Assembly: GCA_023957575.1 (NCBI GenBank)
Contig: JAMLGU010000005.1
Span: 186,001 to 250,000 of the forward strand
Length of the DNA: 64,000 bases
Direction of reading: 5' to 3'
Source: Chitinophagaceae bacterium
GTDB taxonomy: Bacteria > Bacteroidota > Bacteroidia > Chitinophagales > Chitinophagaceae
Shown here: positions 17,939 through 26,275 of the stretch, piece by piece
How positions within the stretch are numbered: the stretch's first letter is position 1
How the letters are laid out: the number at the start of each line of letters is the position of its first letter
The notes under the pieces: generated by a model
Databases searched by the model: none
Told to the model about the DNA's origin: nothing
The model's input: only the letters and a program-made list of their open reading frames with translations
Position numbers and translations under genes: made by a program

Positions 17939-18781
17939 ATGACTCCCAAAAATAAAATATACGATTTTGAAATCACTCCACCGTCCGGAGTGTGGGATAA
18001 GATTGCAGAGGAATTGAACGAATGGGATGAAGTAAAGTCAGTATCTCAAAAACTCCAAACCTTTGAAATATCTGCCCCTGCGATGGTCTGGGAAAAAATC
18101 AATGAGGAATTGGATGACTTGAATGACTTTAAAACCGTTTCTCAAAAACTAAGGAATCTGGAAGTTACGCCTCCCTCGGGAATGTGGAATCATATTCAGC
18201 AATCTCTTGACGGGAAAAAAGAAGAAACCAACATCATTCCGTTACGCTCAGGTGGCAACAGATGGATTAAATATGCAGCGGCGGCCTGTGTCATTGGATT
18301 AGTAGGTATCCTGATATATTATTATAACAGCAACTCCGGTAAAGAAATGGTTCTTGGCAGCGCCCCTGAAATTGCGCAGCAGCAGACAGTTCCACAAATT
18401 AGCAATCCCGAAACAATAGTTCCGATAAGTCCCGGGCATAGCGAAATAGCGCCCGTGCAAAAATCAGGCGCAGCACAATTATTGGCCGCTACTCCAATCA
18501 CTCGTAGAGACAGGACAGGAAATGTATATGCACCTACTATTGAAAAAAATGAAGAATTGCAGGGTCGCTACATTATGCTGATGACCGAAAATGGCGATGT
18601 GGTACGTCTTTCTAAGAAACTATCCGGCCTTGCCGACTGCATTGCCGGCGAAGACAACAGCCTTGACTGTAACCAACAAATTGCCCAATGGCAGGAACAA
18701 ATGGTAAAAACCTCCCTGCCCTCCACTCCTGATAATTTTCTGGATTTATTGAAATTAGCCGAAAAAGAAAACGGATTGTAA
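17939..18781 (+). CDS. Probable anti-sigma factor with three N-terminal repeats
   Basis: A 280-residue protein with one transmembrane helix at about 109-129 (IKYAAAACVIGLVGILIYYY). The N-terminal cytoplasmic part holds three 32-residue repeats, with cores FEITPPSGVWDKIAEEL (about 10-26), FEISAPAMVWEKINEEL (42-58) and LEVTPPSGMWNHIQQSL (74-90), joined by KSVSQKL-like linkers. The periplasmic part ends in acidic, Cys-containing sequence. Position directly after the sigma gene and topology suggest it holds the sigma factor at the membrane. It lacks the classic zinc HxxxCxxC anti-sigma motif. Confidence 0.65.
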   Translation: MTPKNKIYDFEITPPSGVWDKIAEELNEWDEVKSVSQKLQTFEISAPAMVWEKINEELDDLNDFKTVSQKLRNLEVTPPSGMWNHIQQSLDGKKEETNIIPLRSGGNRWIKYAAAACVIGLVGILIYYYNSNSGKEMVLGSAPEIAQQQTVPQISNPETIVPISPGHSEIAPVQKSGAAQLLAATPITRRDRTGNVYAPTIEKNEELQGRYIMLMTENGDVVRLSKKLSGLADCIAGEDNSLDCNQQIAQWQEQMVKTSLPSTPDNFLDLLKLAEKENGL

Positions 18782-18944
18782 GAATTTTTTCAATTTATGA
18801 AATGAGCCATGTAATTTTTCATAACTTAAAAGATGAATACCGACAAAAAATCAATAGAAATTCAATTCAACTACGTATCCATCCGACCAACCCCATATTG
18901 TCCGACAAGTTGAGGGCATGTAGCTTTGCCAAAAACATTTTAAG

Positions 18945-19229
18945 ATGGACAATAAGCAAGCCGTGCTCCTACTGGAAGAGCAAAGTCAGAGCAGTCTTAG
19001 TGTAAAAGCGTTCTGCCAGCATAAGCGTATTAATTACCATGCCTTTCAATACTGGAAACGAAAGGAAAAGCGGCTAACCTCAAAAAGGAGTTCTTTCATT
19101 CCTGTGCAAACAAAATCCTCTTCATCTGCAGGCAAAGTAGAGGTCAGCTATCCTAACGGCATCATCGTCAGCCTGGATTCATTTGACACGGCTCAAATCC
19201 AGCAACTCCTAATGCTGTGCCATGTTTAG
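18945..19229 (+). CDS. IS66 TnpA-like accessory protein
   Basis: A 94-residue basic protein with an N-terminal helix-turn-helix-like stretch (LLEEQSQSSLSVKAFCQHKR) and then INYHAFQYWKRKEKR, typical of the small first ORF of IS66 elements. The function is accessory to transposition and poorly understood. Its end overlaps the TnpB start by 8 bases, so translational coupling is likely. Confidence 0.8.
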   Translation: MDNKQAVLLLEEQSQSSLSVKAFCQHKRINYHAFQYWKRKEKRLTSKRSSFIPVQTKSSSSAGKVEVSYPNGIIVSLDSFDTAQIQQLLMLCHV

Positions 19230-19569
19230 TTTAGGTTCATCGCACCGTTACCTGTTATATCACCGAGCATGCGACATGCGCAAAAGTTTTGACGGGCTGA
19301 GCGGCATTGTGTCCGGTGAGCTGGGTCGAGAACCAACAAACGGCGATGTTTTCGTCTTTCTGAACAAACGCAGAAGCCATATCAAGTTGCTCCATTGGGA
19401 AAAGGATGGATTTGTTCTTTACTATAAAAGATTGGAGAAGGGCACCTTTGCGCCGCCCCGTCCGCTGGAAGACGGTTCCCTGTCATGGCCTGAACTGGTG
19501 TTGATGACAGAGGGAATTAAGGTTGAAAAAATGGTGAGAAAAAACAGGTACCATGTCTGTGAAAAATGA
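19222..19569 (+). CDS. IS66 TnpB accessory protein (Orf2 family)
   Basis: A 115-residue protein with the full IS66 Orf2 pattern: YHRACDMRKSFDGLSGIV (about 12-29), DVFVFLNKRRSHIKLLHWEK (about 41-60) and FVLYYKRLEKGTF (about 63-75). The family is needed for IS66 transposition but is not the catalytic subunit. The reading frame is intact. Confidence 0.92.
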   Translation: MFSLGSSHRYLLYHRACDMRKSFDGLSGIVSGELGREPTNGDVFVFLNKRRSHIKLLHWEKDGFVLYYKRLEKGTFAPPRPLEDGSLSWPELVLMTEGIKVEKMVRKNRYHVCEK

Positions 19570-19648
19570 TATGTTTTTTTAAGCAATTAATGAAAAAATA
19601 TATACCATTTTATTTGTTCAAACCCTTTATTTTCGGTACTTTCGGGCA

Positions 19649-21284
19649 ATGGAAGCATTACTTGAAAACTACTCAAAAACAGAGTTAATTGCCCTTGCCA
19701 AAGAGCAAAAAAAGCAAGCTTCCACACTTCAGAATAAAGTTGCCGGATATGAAAAGAAAGCTGTTGAATTAGCCGATGAAATCACCTATTTGAAATACCG
19801 GATTGAACAGCTAAAAAGAATAGCCTACGGTCAGAAAAGAGAGCGTTTTGAAAAGCCGGATCATGTGCAGTCTGCACTCCCCTTTGAGATGGAAGAAGAG
19901 CAGAAAAAAGAGTTGACAGAAGAAGTAGTAGAAAAGATTACTTACGAACGCAGAAAGAAAAATCCCAATCATCAGGGTCGTAAACCATTGCCTGAACACC
20001 TGCCGGTAGAAGAAATCAAAATATATCCTGAGGGAGATTTGTCTCAGATGGTTTGCATAGGCGAAGAAATTACCGACGAACTGGAGTGTGAACCCGCCCG
20101 TTATTACATCAAACGCTACATTCGTTATAAATATGCTTTTAAAACCGGCGAAGGTGTTCTGATTGGCAAGCTGCCACAGCGGCCTATTGACAAATGTATT
20201 GCAGGTCCGGGGTTACTGGCTTCTATATTAGTAGATAAGTATGCGGATCATCTACCCCTTTACCGCCAGGTGCAGCGATTTAAAAGAGAGAACATCCCGA
20301 TAGCCCCGACCACTACCACTATAGAGGGTTGGTCCAAACAAAGCCTTGATTTTTTGCAAATCCTCTACGACCATCTGGTGAAAACCACAAAATCAAAAGG
20401 CTATCTTCAGGCAGATGAACTGCGAAGCACTCATTGAGACCATTAAAAACAATAGACTATTCCGAAATAAACACCGATAAAAGTTTTGGATAAGCACAAA
20501 AAAGGGAGTTGTCATCGAGGATACTATTGGGCATACCATAGCCCGATAGATAAGATCGTGTTATTTGACTACCAAACCGGTCGTAGCACAGATGCCGCAT
20601 TGAATATACTGGATGGCTTTAAAGGCTACCTGCAGACAGACGCCTGCCTGGCTGGCACCAGTCAGACAGGGCTATGGCGCATATAATCGTATAGGTGCCG
20701 ATAAGGACATCACCCATCTGAACTGTTGGGCACACGCCAGAAGGGAATTTGAGAAAGCATTATCCAACGATAGGCAAAGAGCAGAAAAAGCATTGGTATT
20801 TATCCAAAAGCTGTACAAGGTAGAGCATGAGGCCAGAGAAAGAAAATTAGATGCAGCACAGCGCAAAGAACTGCGGTTGGATGAATCGCTGCCGGTAATC
20901 AACGAGTTTGCAAAATGGATGGCAGAGGAGGTGAAGCAGTTTGCTGTTTTACCCAAAAGCCCAATAGGCAAAGCATTCGCCTATAGCCTGAATCGTTGGG
21001 ATGAATTAAGCGCCTATCTCTATGATGGAATTCTGGAAATAGACAACAATCTGGTAGAGAATGCTATTCGTCCGGTAGCGTTGGGCAGAAAAAACTATTT
21101 GTTTGCCGGCAGCCATGATGCTGCAAAGCGGGCTGCCTGTATCTACTCATTCTTTGCCATCTGCAAGAAACATGATGTCAATCCTTACAAATGGCTAAAA
21201 TATGTATTTGAGAATCTAATGGATATCAGGGTAACAGAACTGGAAAAATTATATCCCCAAAATTATAAAGAGGCTATCACATAA
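19649..21284 (+). pseudogene. IS66 TnpC transposase, interrupted by two small insertions
   Basis: The N-terminal part (19649-20437) has the coiled coil and zinc-binding/DNA-binding region of TnpC up to GYLQADE. A 51-base segment (20420-20470) then brings in-frame stops; removing it restores ADE-TPIKVLDKHKKGS in the same frame. After GYLQTD (ending about 20641) a second extra segment of about 28 bases shifts the frame; removing it restores TD-GYGAYNRIGADKDITHLNCW. From there the frame is open to the stop at 21284, with the HARREFEKA region and the usual C-terminus. Two independent lesions make the protein nonfunctional unless there is unusual decoding. Confidence 0.88.
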
Positions 21285-21418
21285 TAGACCGGTCCTCTAT
21301 CTCCTATTTTTGGGATAACTCAATGATGTATTTGGTCGGGTGGATACAATATTTTTATACGTATCCCTTCGACTAACCCCGTATTGCTTTACTAAGATAG
21401 GTTATTGATTTTTGCCGG

Positions 21419-21545
21419 ATGGAAAATAACAATATCTCCGCCCGTGCCGGTATAATGCACGCCCACATTGAAGCCTGCCGCGCAAGCGGTCAAACGGTTG
21501 ATTCCTATTGCAAAGAACACCGGCTTGCAACATCCAAATATTATT
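21419..21545 (+). pseudogene. 5' fragment of an IS66 tnpA
   Basis: About 42 codons starting at the ATG at 21419. HIEACRASGQTVDSYCKEHR followed by LATSKYYY is the TnpA pattern seen in the intact neighbour. After the KYYY codons the frame continues into unrelated residues because it has crossed the deletion junction. Confidence 0.78.
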
Positions 21546-21549
21546 ACTG

Positions 21550-21684
21550 TTCCCCACATGCCGCCTGCGCAACATCAACCCCGAACACTGGCTCACCCAC
21601 CTGCTCGAAAAAATCAACAGCACAAAAAAGGAAAACCTATACCTATTGCCGCCGCAAAATTATGCAGCCAACTTTAAACAATAA
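21550..21684 (+). pseudogene. 3' fragment of an IS66 tnpC
   Basis: In a different frame from the tnpA fragment, 44 codons plus the TAA at 21682-21684 read FPTCRLRNINPEHWLTHLLE, then KINSTKKENLYLLPPQNY and a short tail. This matches the C-terminus of TnpC, where the neighbouring copy has ICKKHDVNPYKWLKYVFEN and LYPQNYKEA. The deletion junction lies at about 21541-21552. Confidence 0.8.
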
Positions 21685-21760
21685 TGACAGGGTCGGGCGA
21701 AGGGATACTTTTTAATTTCATACGAAAAAATCATTGAAAGATGAAAACACAATTAGCCAA

Positions 21761-23974
21761 TTAACCGATCTTTAGTCTCCTCTTCGTTTTTAATGCCTGA
21801 TATTTTACACTTTCAGGTGTAAGGCTGTCATTAAGAAGTTGATTACAGGTATGCAGAATATTTTGTCTTTGATACGATAGATTAAACCAACCCATAGCTT
21901 CCAAAGCAGCAACCCTTATGGCTTCAGACTCTGAAGGGTTAGAAATAACTCCCAAAACCGTCGGAACCAATTTATGATAGCGATATAATCTCAAAGTAGT
22001 AATCTCACTTAATCTTTCTTTTTCTGGCAATTTACTATTCTTGATAATAGAATCCATCCGATCAACCTTTGTGCTATTGTATTCGATATTTTTGAACAGT
22101 TGTTTAACAAGGTTATCTGAATTAATGATATTTTTATTAGTTTTAATTTGGGCATTTATTTCTTCCTTCAAAGCCTTCGGATTATAGAAGTCCATAATAT
22201 TCCTGAGTTTGTAATTGATTCGTTCTGAATGAGGGTCACTGATATACATTGATATAACATCCTTTGCAAAATTGTCACCACCAAACTCTCCTAAATCATA
22301 GGTAACCATTCTTCTTATAAATTCATAGGGATCATTCTTCGCTGCGTGAAGGACAGAAAAATAACACTCATTTTCGAATTTACGCAAAAGTGAAAAAGCT
22401 TCCATTCTGGTTGATTCATAGGGAGAGTTAAAATAATTCTCCTTTAGGATAATAGAAACTTCCCTTTCAGGTAGAAATTTAGTTAAATAAATCAATGCCA
22501 GAGATTTTAAATCAGCATCATTTTCATTAAGCAAATTTTTCCAATAACTTACATTTGCTTTGGTACTGATTGAATTATTGATTGAACTACTTCTATTACT
22601 CTGAAAATGGAAAGTTGGATCTCCAAAAATGTGAGTTTCAAGATAGGCAATATGTTTGAACCAGTTCCCAATTCTAACACCATGTTGCAATAAGCCCAAT
22701 AATTCCGTTGACCAAATATCCTGTAATACACCTACACTATTTGCAACAGCTGTAATATTTTGATTATCTGAGAAAGGGTAATAACCTGCTAAGTAATTTT
22801 TTAAATGAAATGACCCGGTTAGGCATGAGTTTATATATACAAATTTAGCTTTAATTTGAGCATCTTTAATATCGTTGATCTGGATATCAAGATTTTCATT
22901 AAAAATAGAATCTTCTTCAATTCTCGATTTATCAAAAGCGTCATTCATCCATTTATCACTTACACCGAGAGAATTTTTAAAATCGCTTTTAACTTTTTCA
23001 AGATCTCTGCCACTTTCTTTTGCATCTCTTATTTTTGACCTCAGATATCTGGCTACATTTTCCATTGAAGGCTGAGGATTTGATGCTAAAGGATATCCAT
23101 TTATTAATTGCAGAGTAGCAGTACCATGCCCTGTCATAAAAGCAAAATCCAAGCCTTCTCTTTTAAGTTCTCTTAGAAGATTAAATTTCATAAAAGTATC
23201 ATTTCGAAAATTTAGAAATTTAATGGAACCACCAGGTTTAAAAAGGGAAGGGAATTGAGACTTAAAAGAAACTATATCACTTGTTACTGAATTTATAGCA
23301 TTCGAATTGTAACCATGACCAATTGAAGCAATCATATCTTTAAGTGGATACTGTTGACTTCTTATTTTATTTATTTTTTGTAAGTAGTTTTTTATTTTTT
23401 CAGAAAAATCTTCACCTTTTTCCACCGGAGGTTTAACTCTTGCAGAATATATGTCCATCTCAATATATTGAGGTGAATCTGCCTCCAAAGAATAGTAATA
23501 TAGGTTGTTACGATCATTAGCCGTATCCCTGTTCAAGAATTTTAATTTAAGGTCAAAATCATCATAGAATCTATCGGATGGTACTGATGATTTGTCCCAC
23601 CTGATTTTTTGATTCATTTTAAAGGCTGAAGTCATAAATTGAGCGTCTCTGATCATTACAATTGGGATGTTTCCAATTAAAACCGTTCCTTCCAAAGGAC
23701 TTTTTTCTGAATATAGCTTTTTTAAAATAGTTCTTATCTCATCCGGGTTATCCCAATTATGAGAAATTATATAAGTGCCTAATCCGTCTTTTTCAATATT
23801 TTGCTTGTACTCAATTACTTCATGTTGAGCTTTATTAAAGGTTTCGTTATCAATTACTATAGCAAAAGTTGTTTTAGAATTTATTGATGGCTTTATAATT
23901 TTTTGTCCTTGTGTTTGGATCGAAAAGAAAAAGAAACCAATAAAAAGGGAATAGTAAACGAAGTTAACTTTCAT
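21761..23974 (-). CDS. Secreted gingipain-like (C25) cysteine peptidase with helical-repeat C-terminus, copy 1
   Basis: A 737-residue protein with a signal peptide (about 1-23). Segments follow the C25 order: LEGTVLIGNIP (94-104), SDRFYDDFDLKL (133-144), DIYSARVKP (174-182, where gingipains have the GRxP strand), FMTGHGTA (279-286) with the catalytic His at 283, and KFVYINSCLTGSF (377-389) with the catalytic Cys at 384. The His-Cys distance is about 100 residues, far longer than in gingipains, because of a helical insert. Residues from about 460 on look like HEAT-type helical repeats. No T9SS C-terminal domain is seen. It is the last gene of the TonB operon, 66 bases after its paralogue. Confidence 0.75.
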   Translation of the reverse strand: MKVNFVYYSLFIGFFFFSIQTQGQKIIKPSINSKTTFAIVIDNETFNKAQHEVIEYKQNIEKDGLGTYIISHNWDNPDEIRTILKKLYSEKSPLEGTVLIGNIPIVMIRDAQFMTSAFKMNQKIRWDKSSVPSDRFYDDFDLKLKFLNRDTANDRNNLYYYSLEADSPQYIEMDIYSARVKPPVEKGEDFSEKIKNYLQKINKIRSQQYPLKDMIASIGHGYNSNAINSVTSDIVSFKSQFPSLFKPGGSIKFLNFRNDTFMKFNLLRELKREGLDFAFMTGHGTATLQLINGYPLASNPQPSMENVARYLRSKIRDAKESGRDLEKVKSDFKNSLGVSDKWMNDAFDKSRIEEDSIFNENLDIQINDIKDAQIKAKFVYINSCLTGSFHLKNYLAGYYPFSDNQNITAVANSVGVLQDIWSTELLGLLQHGVRIGNWFKHIAYLETHIFGDPTFHFQSNRSSSINNSISTKANVSYWKNLLNENDADLKSLALIYLTKFLPEREVSIILKENYFNSPYESTRMEAFSLLRKFENECYFSVLHAAKNDPYEFIRRMVTYDLGEFGGDNFAKDVISMYISDPHSERINYKLRNIMDFYNPKALKEEINAQIKTNKNIINSDNLVKQLFKNIEYNSTKVDRMDSIIKNSKLPEKERLSEITTLRLYRYHKLVPTVLGVISNPSESEAIRVAALEAMGWFNLSYQRQNILHTCNQLLNDSLTPESVKYQALKTKRRLKIG

Positions 23975-24040
23975 TTGTTTAGTTATATTTATATGATTAT
24001 TGAAAATTATTTTTATAATATTTTAGAGAAATCAAATTAT

Positions 24041-26248
24041 TTAATTTAATCTTTTTATAGTTTTTATTGCTTCATTTATAATTAATTTATTTTCGCTCTT
24101 ATTTAATGTCAAAGGAGTCAATCCTTCAATAATTCTGTTTTTCTGATAGGAATAATTATACCACCCTAATGCTTCAATTGTATATAACCTTATACTTATG
24201 TCATTTGTATGGTCTGTAGCCAACTTTAACAATTCCGGGATGGATCGGGTTATAGGGTTGTTTCTAAAAGATCGTATTTCAAACTGTTTATTTTTGACTT
24301 TAATAGTAGAATCTTTACCGGAAATAATTTGCATAGTTTTGGTATAAGAAGCTATATTATTATCAATAGAAAAAAGGATATTCTCGATATCTTTTTTATC
24401 ATAAAAGGATAGAAGAGCAGCCTGCCTATTAACCTCAGCTTTTAATTTTTCCAAATCCAGTAATTTCATAAGGCTTTTTTGTTTGAAGAGAATCCTTTCA
24501 GATGTATTATCAAAAAACATACTCGAAGCAAACGACGGAATTAATTCATAACTTCCACTTTTACAAATATATTCTATGGCAAAACGACGAATTAATTCAT
24601 AACTGTCTTTTGATGCCAGTTTCAATACCTCAATAAAGTTTTTATCATTAAGCTTGCTTAATAAAAAAAAAGCCTCAGCTCTTACCACTATTTTGTGGGA
24701 TTCTAGATAAGTCTTTCGCAAAAGATTAGAGATATCTGAATAGTTATTTTGAAAAAGTTTTCTTAATGCCAAGGATTGAATATCTGCATGGTTATTGTTA
24801 AGCAAATGAAGCCAGAATGAATTATCATTTGATTTTAATTTTATAGTAGTATTGATATCAAAATTTAAATTGTCATTTTTTGCGAAATGAAATGTTGGAT
24901 CTCCTATTAAATGTGTTTCAAGAAAATTGATTAGTTGATTCCAGGCTCCTATTCTTAAGCCCGAAGTGAGCAGCCCCAGAAATTCATCAGGCCACTTATC
25001 CTGAATTACGTTTACTGTATTCCCTTGAGCCACAATTGTATTGCCATCATTAAATAAATACGCTCCGGCAACATTTTCATTTTCATAAAATGATCCATTA
25101 TAACAGGCATCAAACATGATAAAACGAGCTCCAGGCCTGATTTTTCCGATATCTTCTATTGAAATGTCAAGTGATAAATTTAGCAAAGAATCCTCTTCTA
25201 CTTTCTTGAGATCAAAAGCTTCTTCGGCCCAAGATCTTGGTATATTTAAATTAGATACATAATAATCGATGGCTTCATCTTTGGATTTACCATTCTCAAA
25301 AGTTGATTTTACCTTAGAACGAATGTATAATTTTAGATTCTCTATCGAAGTATTGGGATCACTTCCTTCCTTCAAACCATTCAAATATTGTTTATTGAAG
25401 GCACCATGGTGGTGAAAAATCATAATATCCAATTCTGGACGCTGTACCTCAGTTAAAAAGAATTTTTTTATTGGCCATTGAGAATTGTAGTCAATAAATT
25501 TTATGTTTCCCGCACTTGAGAAAGCATAAGGGAACTGTTCTTTCAAAGCTATTTGCTCCCCAGCCCAAGCTACTTTGGATTCCGAATTATAACCATTCCC
25601 CCTACCCATGGTTATATTATCTACTATATTCTTTCTATTTTTTGTCCGTTCGTTTACTACTTTCTTTAAATAATTAGACAATTGTTTGTATTTATCAATA
25701 TTTTTATTTCCATAAGGCTTTATTCGAGCAGAATAAATACTGGAATTTATTTTCTGTACGCCATCAGAACTTAGAGAGTAATAAAACAGCTCAGGATTTT
25801 TCTCATCTCTTTTTAAAAATTCAAACTTCAAATTAAAATCATCATAAAATCTATCAGATGCAACACTGGATTGGCGCCAGGGATATTTGTCCTGATCCAT
25901 TTTGAAGGCCGAACATAGATGCTGCGCATCCCTTATCATCGGAATTGGTATTGTTCCTATAAAAACGGCTCCTTCCAAAGGAGCTTTTTTGTCATTATAT
26001 AATTTTAGAAGGAGATTCCTTATCTCATCTGCCGATTTCCATTTATGATAGATAATATAAGTTCCCAGATTATCTTTTTCAATTACTGATTTGTAGGCCA
26101 AAACGTCATTCTTAGTTTTGGAAAAACTAGTATCATCAATAATAATTGCAAATGTAGTTTTAGTACTAATTGAAGGCTTAATAATATTTTGAGCTTTCAA
26201 TCCGTAAACAAAATATAATAAAATTAATATCAGTAAGCTATTTTTCAT
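24041..26248 (-). CDS. Secreted gingipain-like (C25) cysteine peptidase with helical-repeat C-terminus, copy 2
   Basis: A 735-residue paralogue of the downstream gene, alike over its whole length. It has a signal peptide to about residue 19 (GLKA-Q), LEGAVFIGTIPIP (91-103), SDRFYDDFNLKF (131-142), IYSARIKP (171-178), a catalytic His at 281 in IFHHHGAF, and Cys 382 in MFDACYNGSF. Both copies share the helical insert between His and Cys and a final repeat with the motif EALGWYNYSYQKNRI. Two similar but diverged enzymes suggest two cleavage specificities or a pair working together. It lies 27 bases after the DUF6850 gene. Confidence 0.75.
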   Translation of the reverse strand: MKNSLLILILLYFVYGLKAQNIIKPSISTKTTFAIIIDDTSFSKTKNDVLAYKSVIEKDNLGTYIIYHKWKSADEIRNLLLKLYNDKKAPLEGAVFIGTIPIPMIRDAQHLCSAFKMDQDKYPWRQSSVASDRFYDDFNLKFEFLKRDEKNPELFYYSLSSDGVQKINSSIYSARIKPYGNKNIDKYKQLSNYLKKVVNERTKNRKNIVDNITMGRGNGYNSESKVAWAGEQIALKEQFPYAFSSAGNIKFIDYNSQWPIKKFFLTEVQRPELDIMIFHHHGAFNKQYLNGLKEGSDPNTSIENLKLYIRSKVKSTFENGKSKDEAIDYYVSNLNIPRSWAEEAFDLKKVEEDSLLNLSLDISIEDIGKIRPGARFIMFDACYNGSFYENENVAGAYLFNDGNTIVAQGNTVNVIQDKWPDEFLGLLTSGLRIGAWNQLINFLETHLIGDPTFHFAKNDNLNFDINTTIKLKSNDNSFWLHLLNNNHADIQSLALRKLFQNNYSDISNLLRKTYLESHKIVVRAEAFFLLSKLNDKNFIEVLKLASKDSYELIRRFAIEYICKSGSYELIPSFASSMFFDNTSERILFKQKSLMKLLDLEKLKAEVNRQAALLSFYDKKDIENILFSIDNNIASYTKTMQIISGKDSTIKVKNKQFEIRSFRNNPITRSIPELLKLATDHTNDISIRLYTIEALGWYNYSYQKNRIIEGLTPLTLNKSENKLIINEAIKTIKRLN

Positions 26249-26275
26249 TCTTATTTTTTCATTTAAATAATCTTT

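Larger units (their letters stand above)
18875..21347 (+). mobile_element. IS66-family insertion sequence with broken transposase
   Basis: It encodes TnpA, TnpB and a disrupted TnpC in the canonical IS66 order. Terminal inverted repeats are visible: GTATCCATCCGACCAA at 18875-18890 and its near reverse complement TTGGTCGGGTGGATAC at 21332-21347, with one mismatch in 16. The usual 8-bp target duplication is not seen in the flanking bases. It sits between the anti-sigma gene and a deleted relative that begins 13 bases after its right end. Confidence 0.88.
21361..21708 (+). mobile_element. 348-bp internally deleted IS66 derivative (MITE-like)
   Basis: The two ends are inverted repeats: GTATCCCTTCG at 21361-21371 and CGAAGGGATAC at 21698-21708, perfect for 11 bases with partial pairing beyond. 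The left 26 bases match the left end of the neighbouring IS66 at 22 positions. Inside, the start of a tnpA gene is fused to the end of a tnpC gene, so everything in between has been lost. It cannot encode transposase but keeps both ends, so a related IS66 could have moved it. Confidence 0.85.

Noticed and set aside
18802..19005. 67-codon ORF before the IS66 tnpA
   Set aside because: It crosses the IS66 left end and overlaps tnpA in another frame; no homology or start signal supports it.
20420..20470. Programmed translational bypass or intron in tnpC
   Set aside because: The neat in-frame segment is suggestive, but no matched take-off and landing codons are seen, and the second frame-shifting insertion makes plain inactivation more likely.
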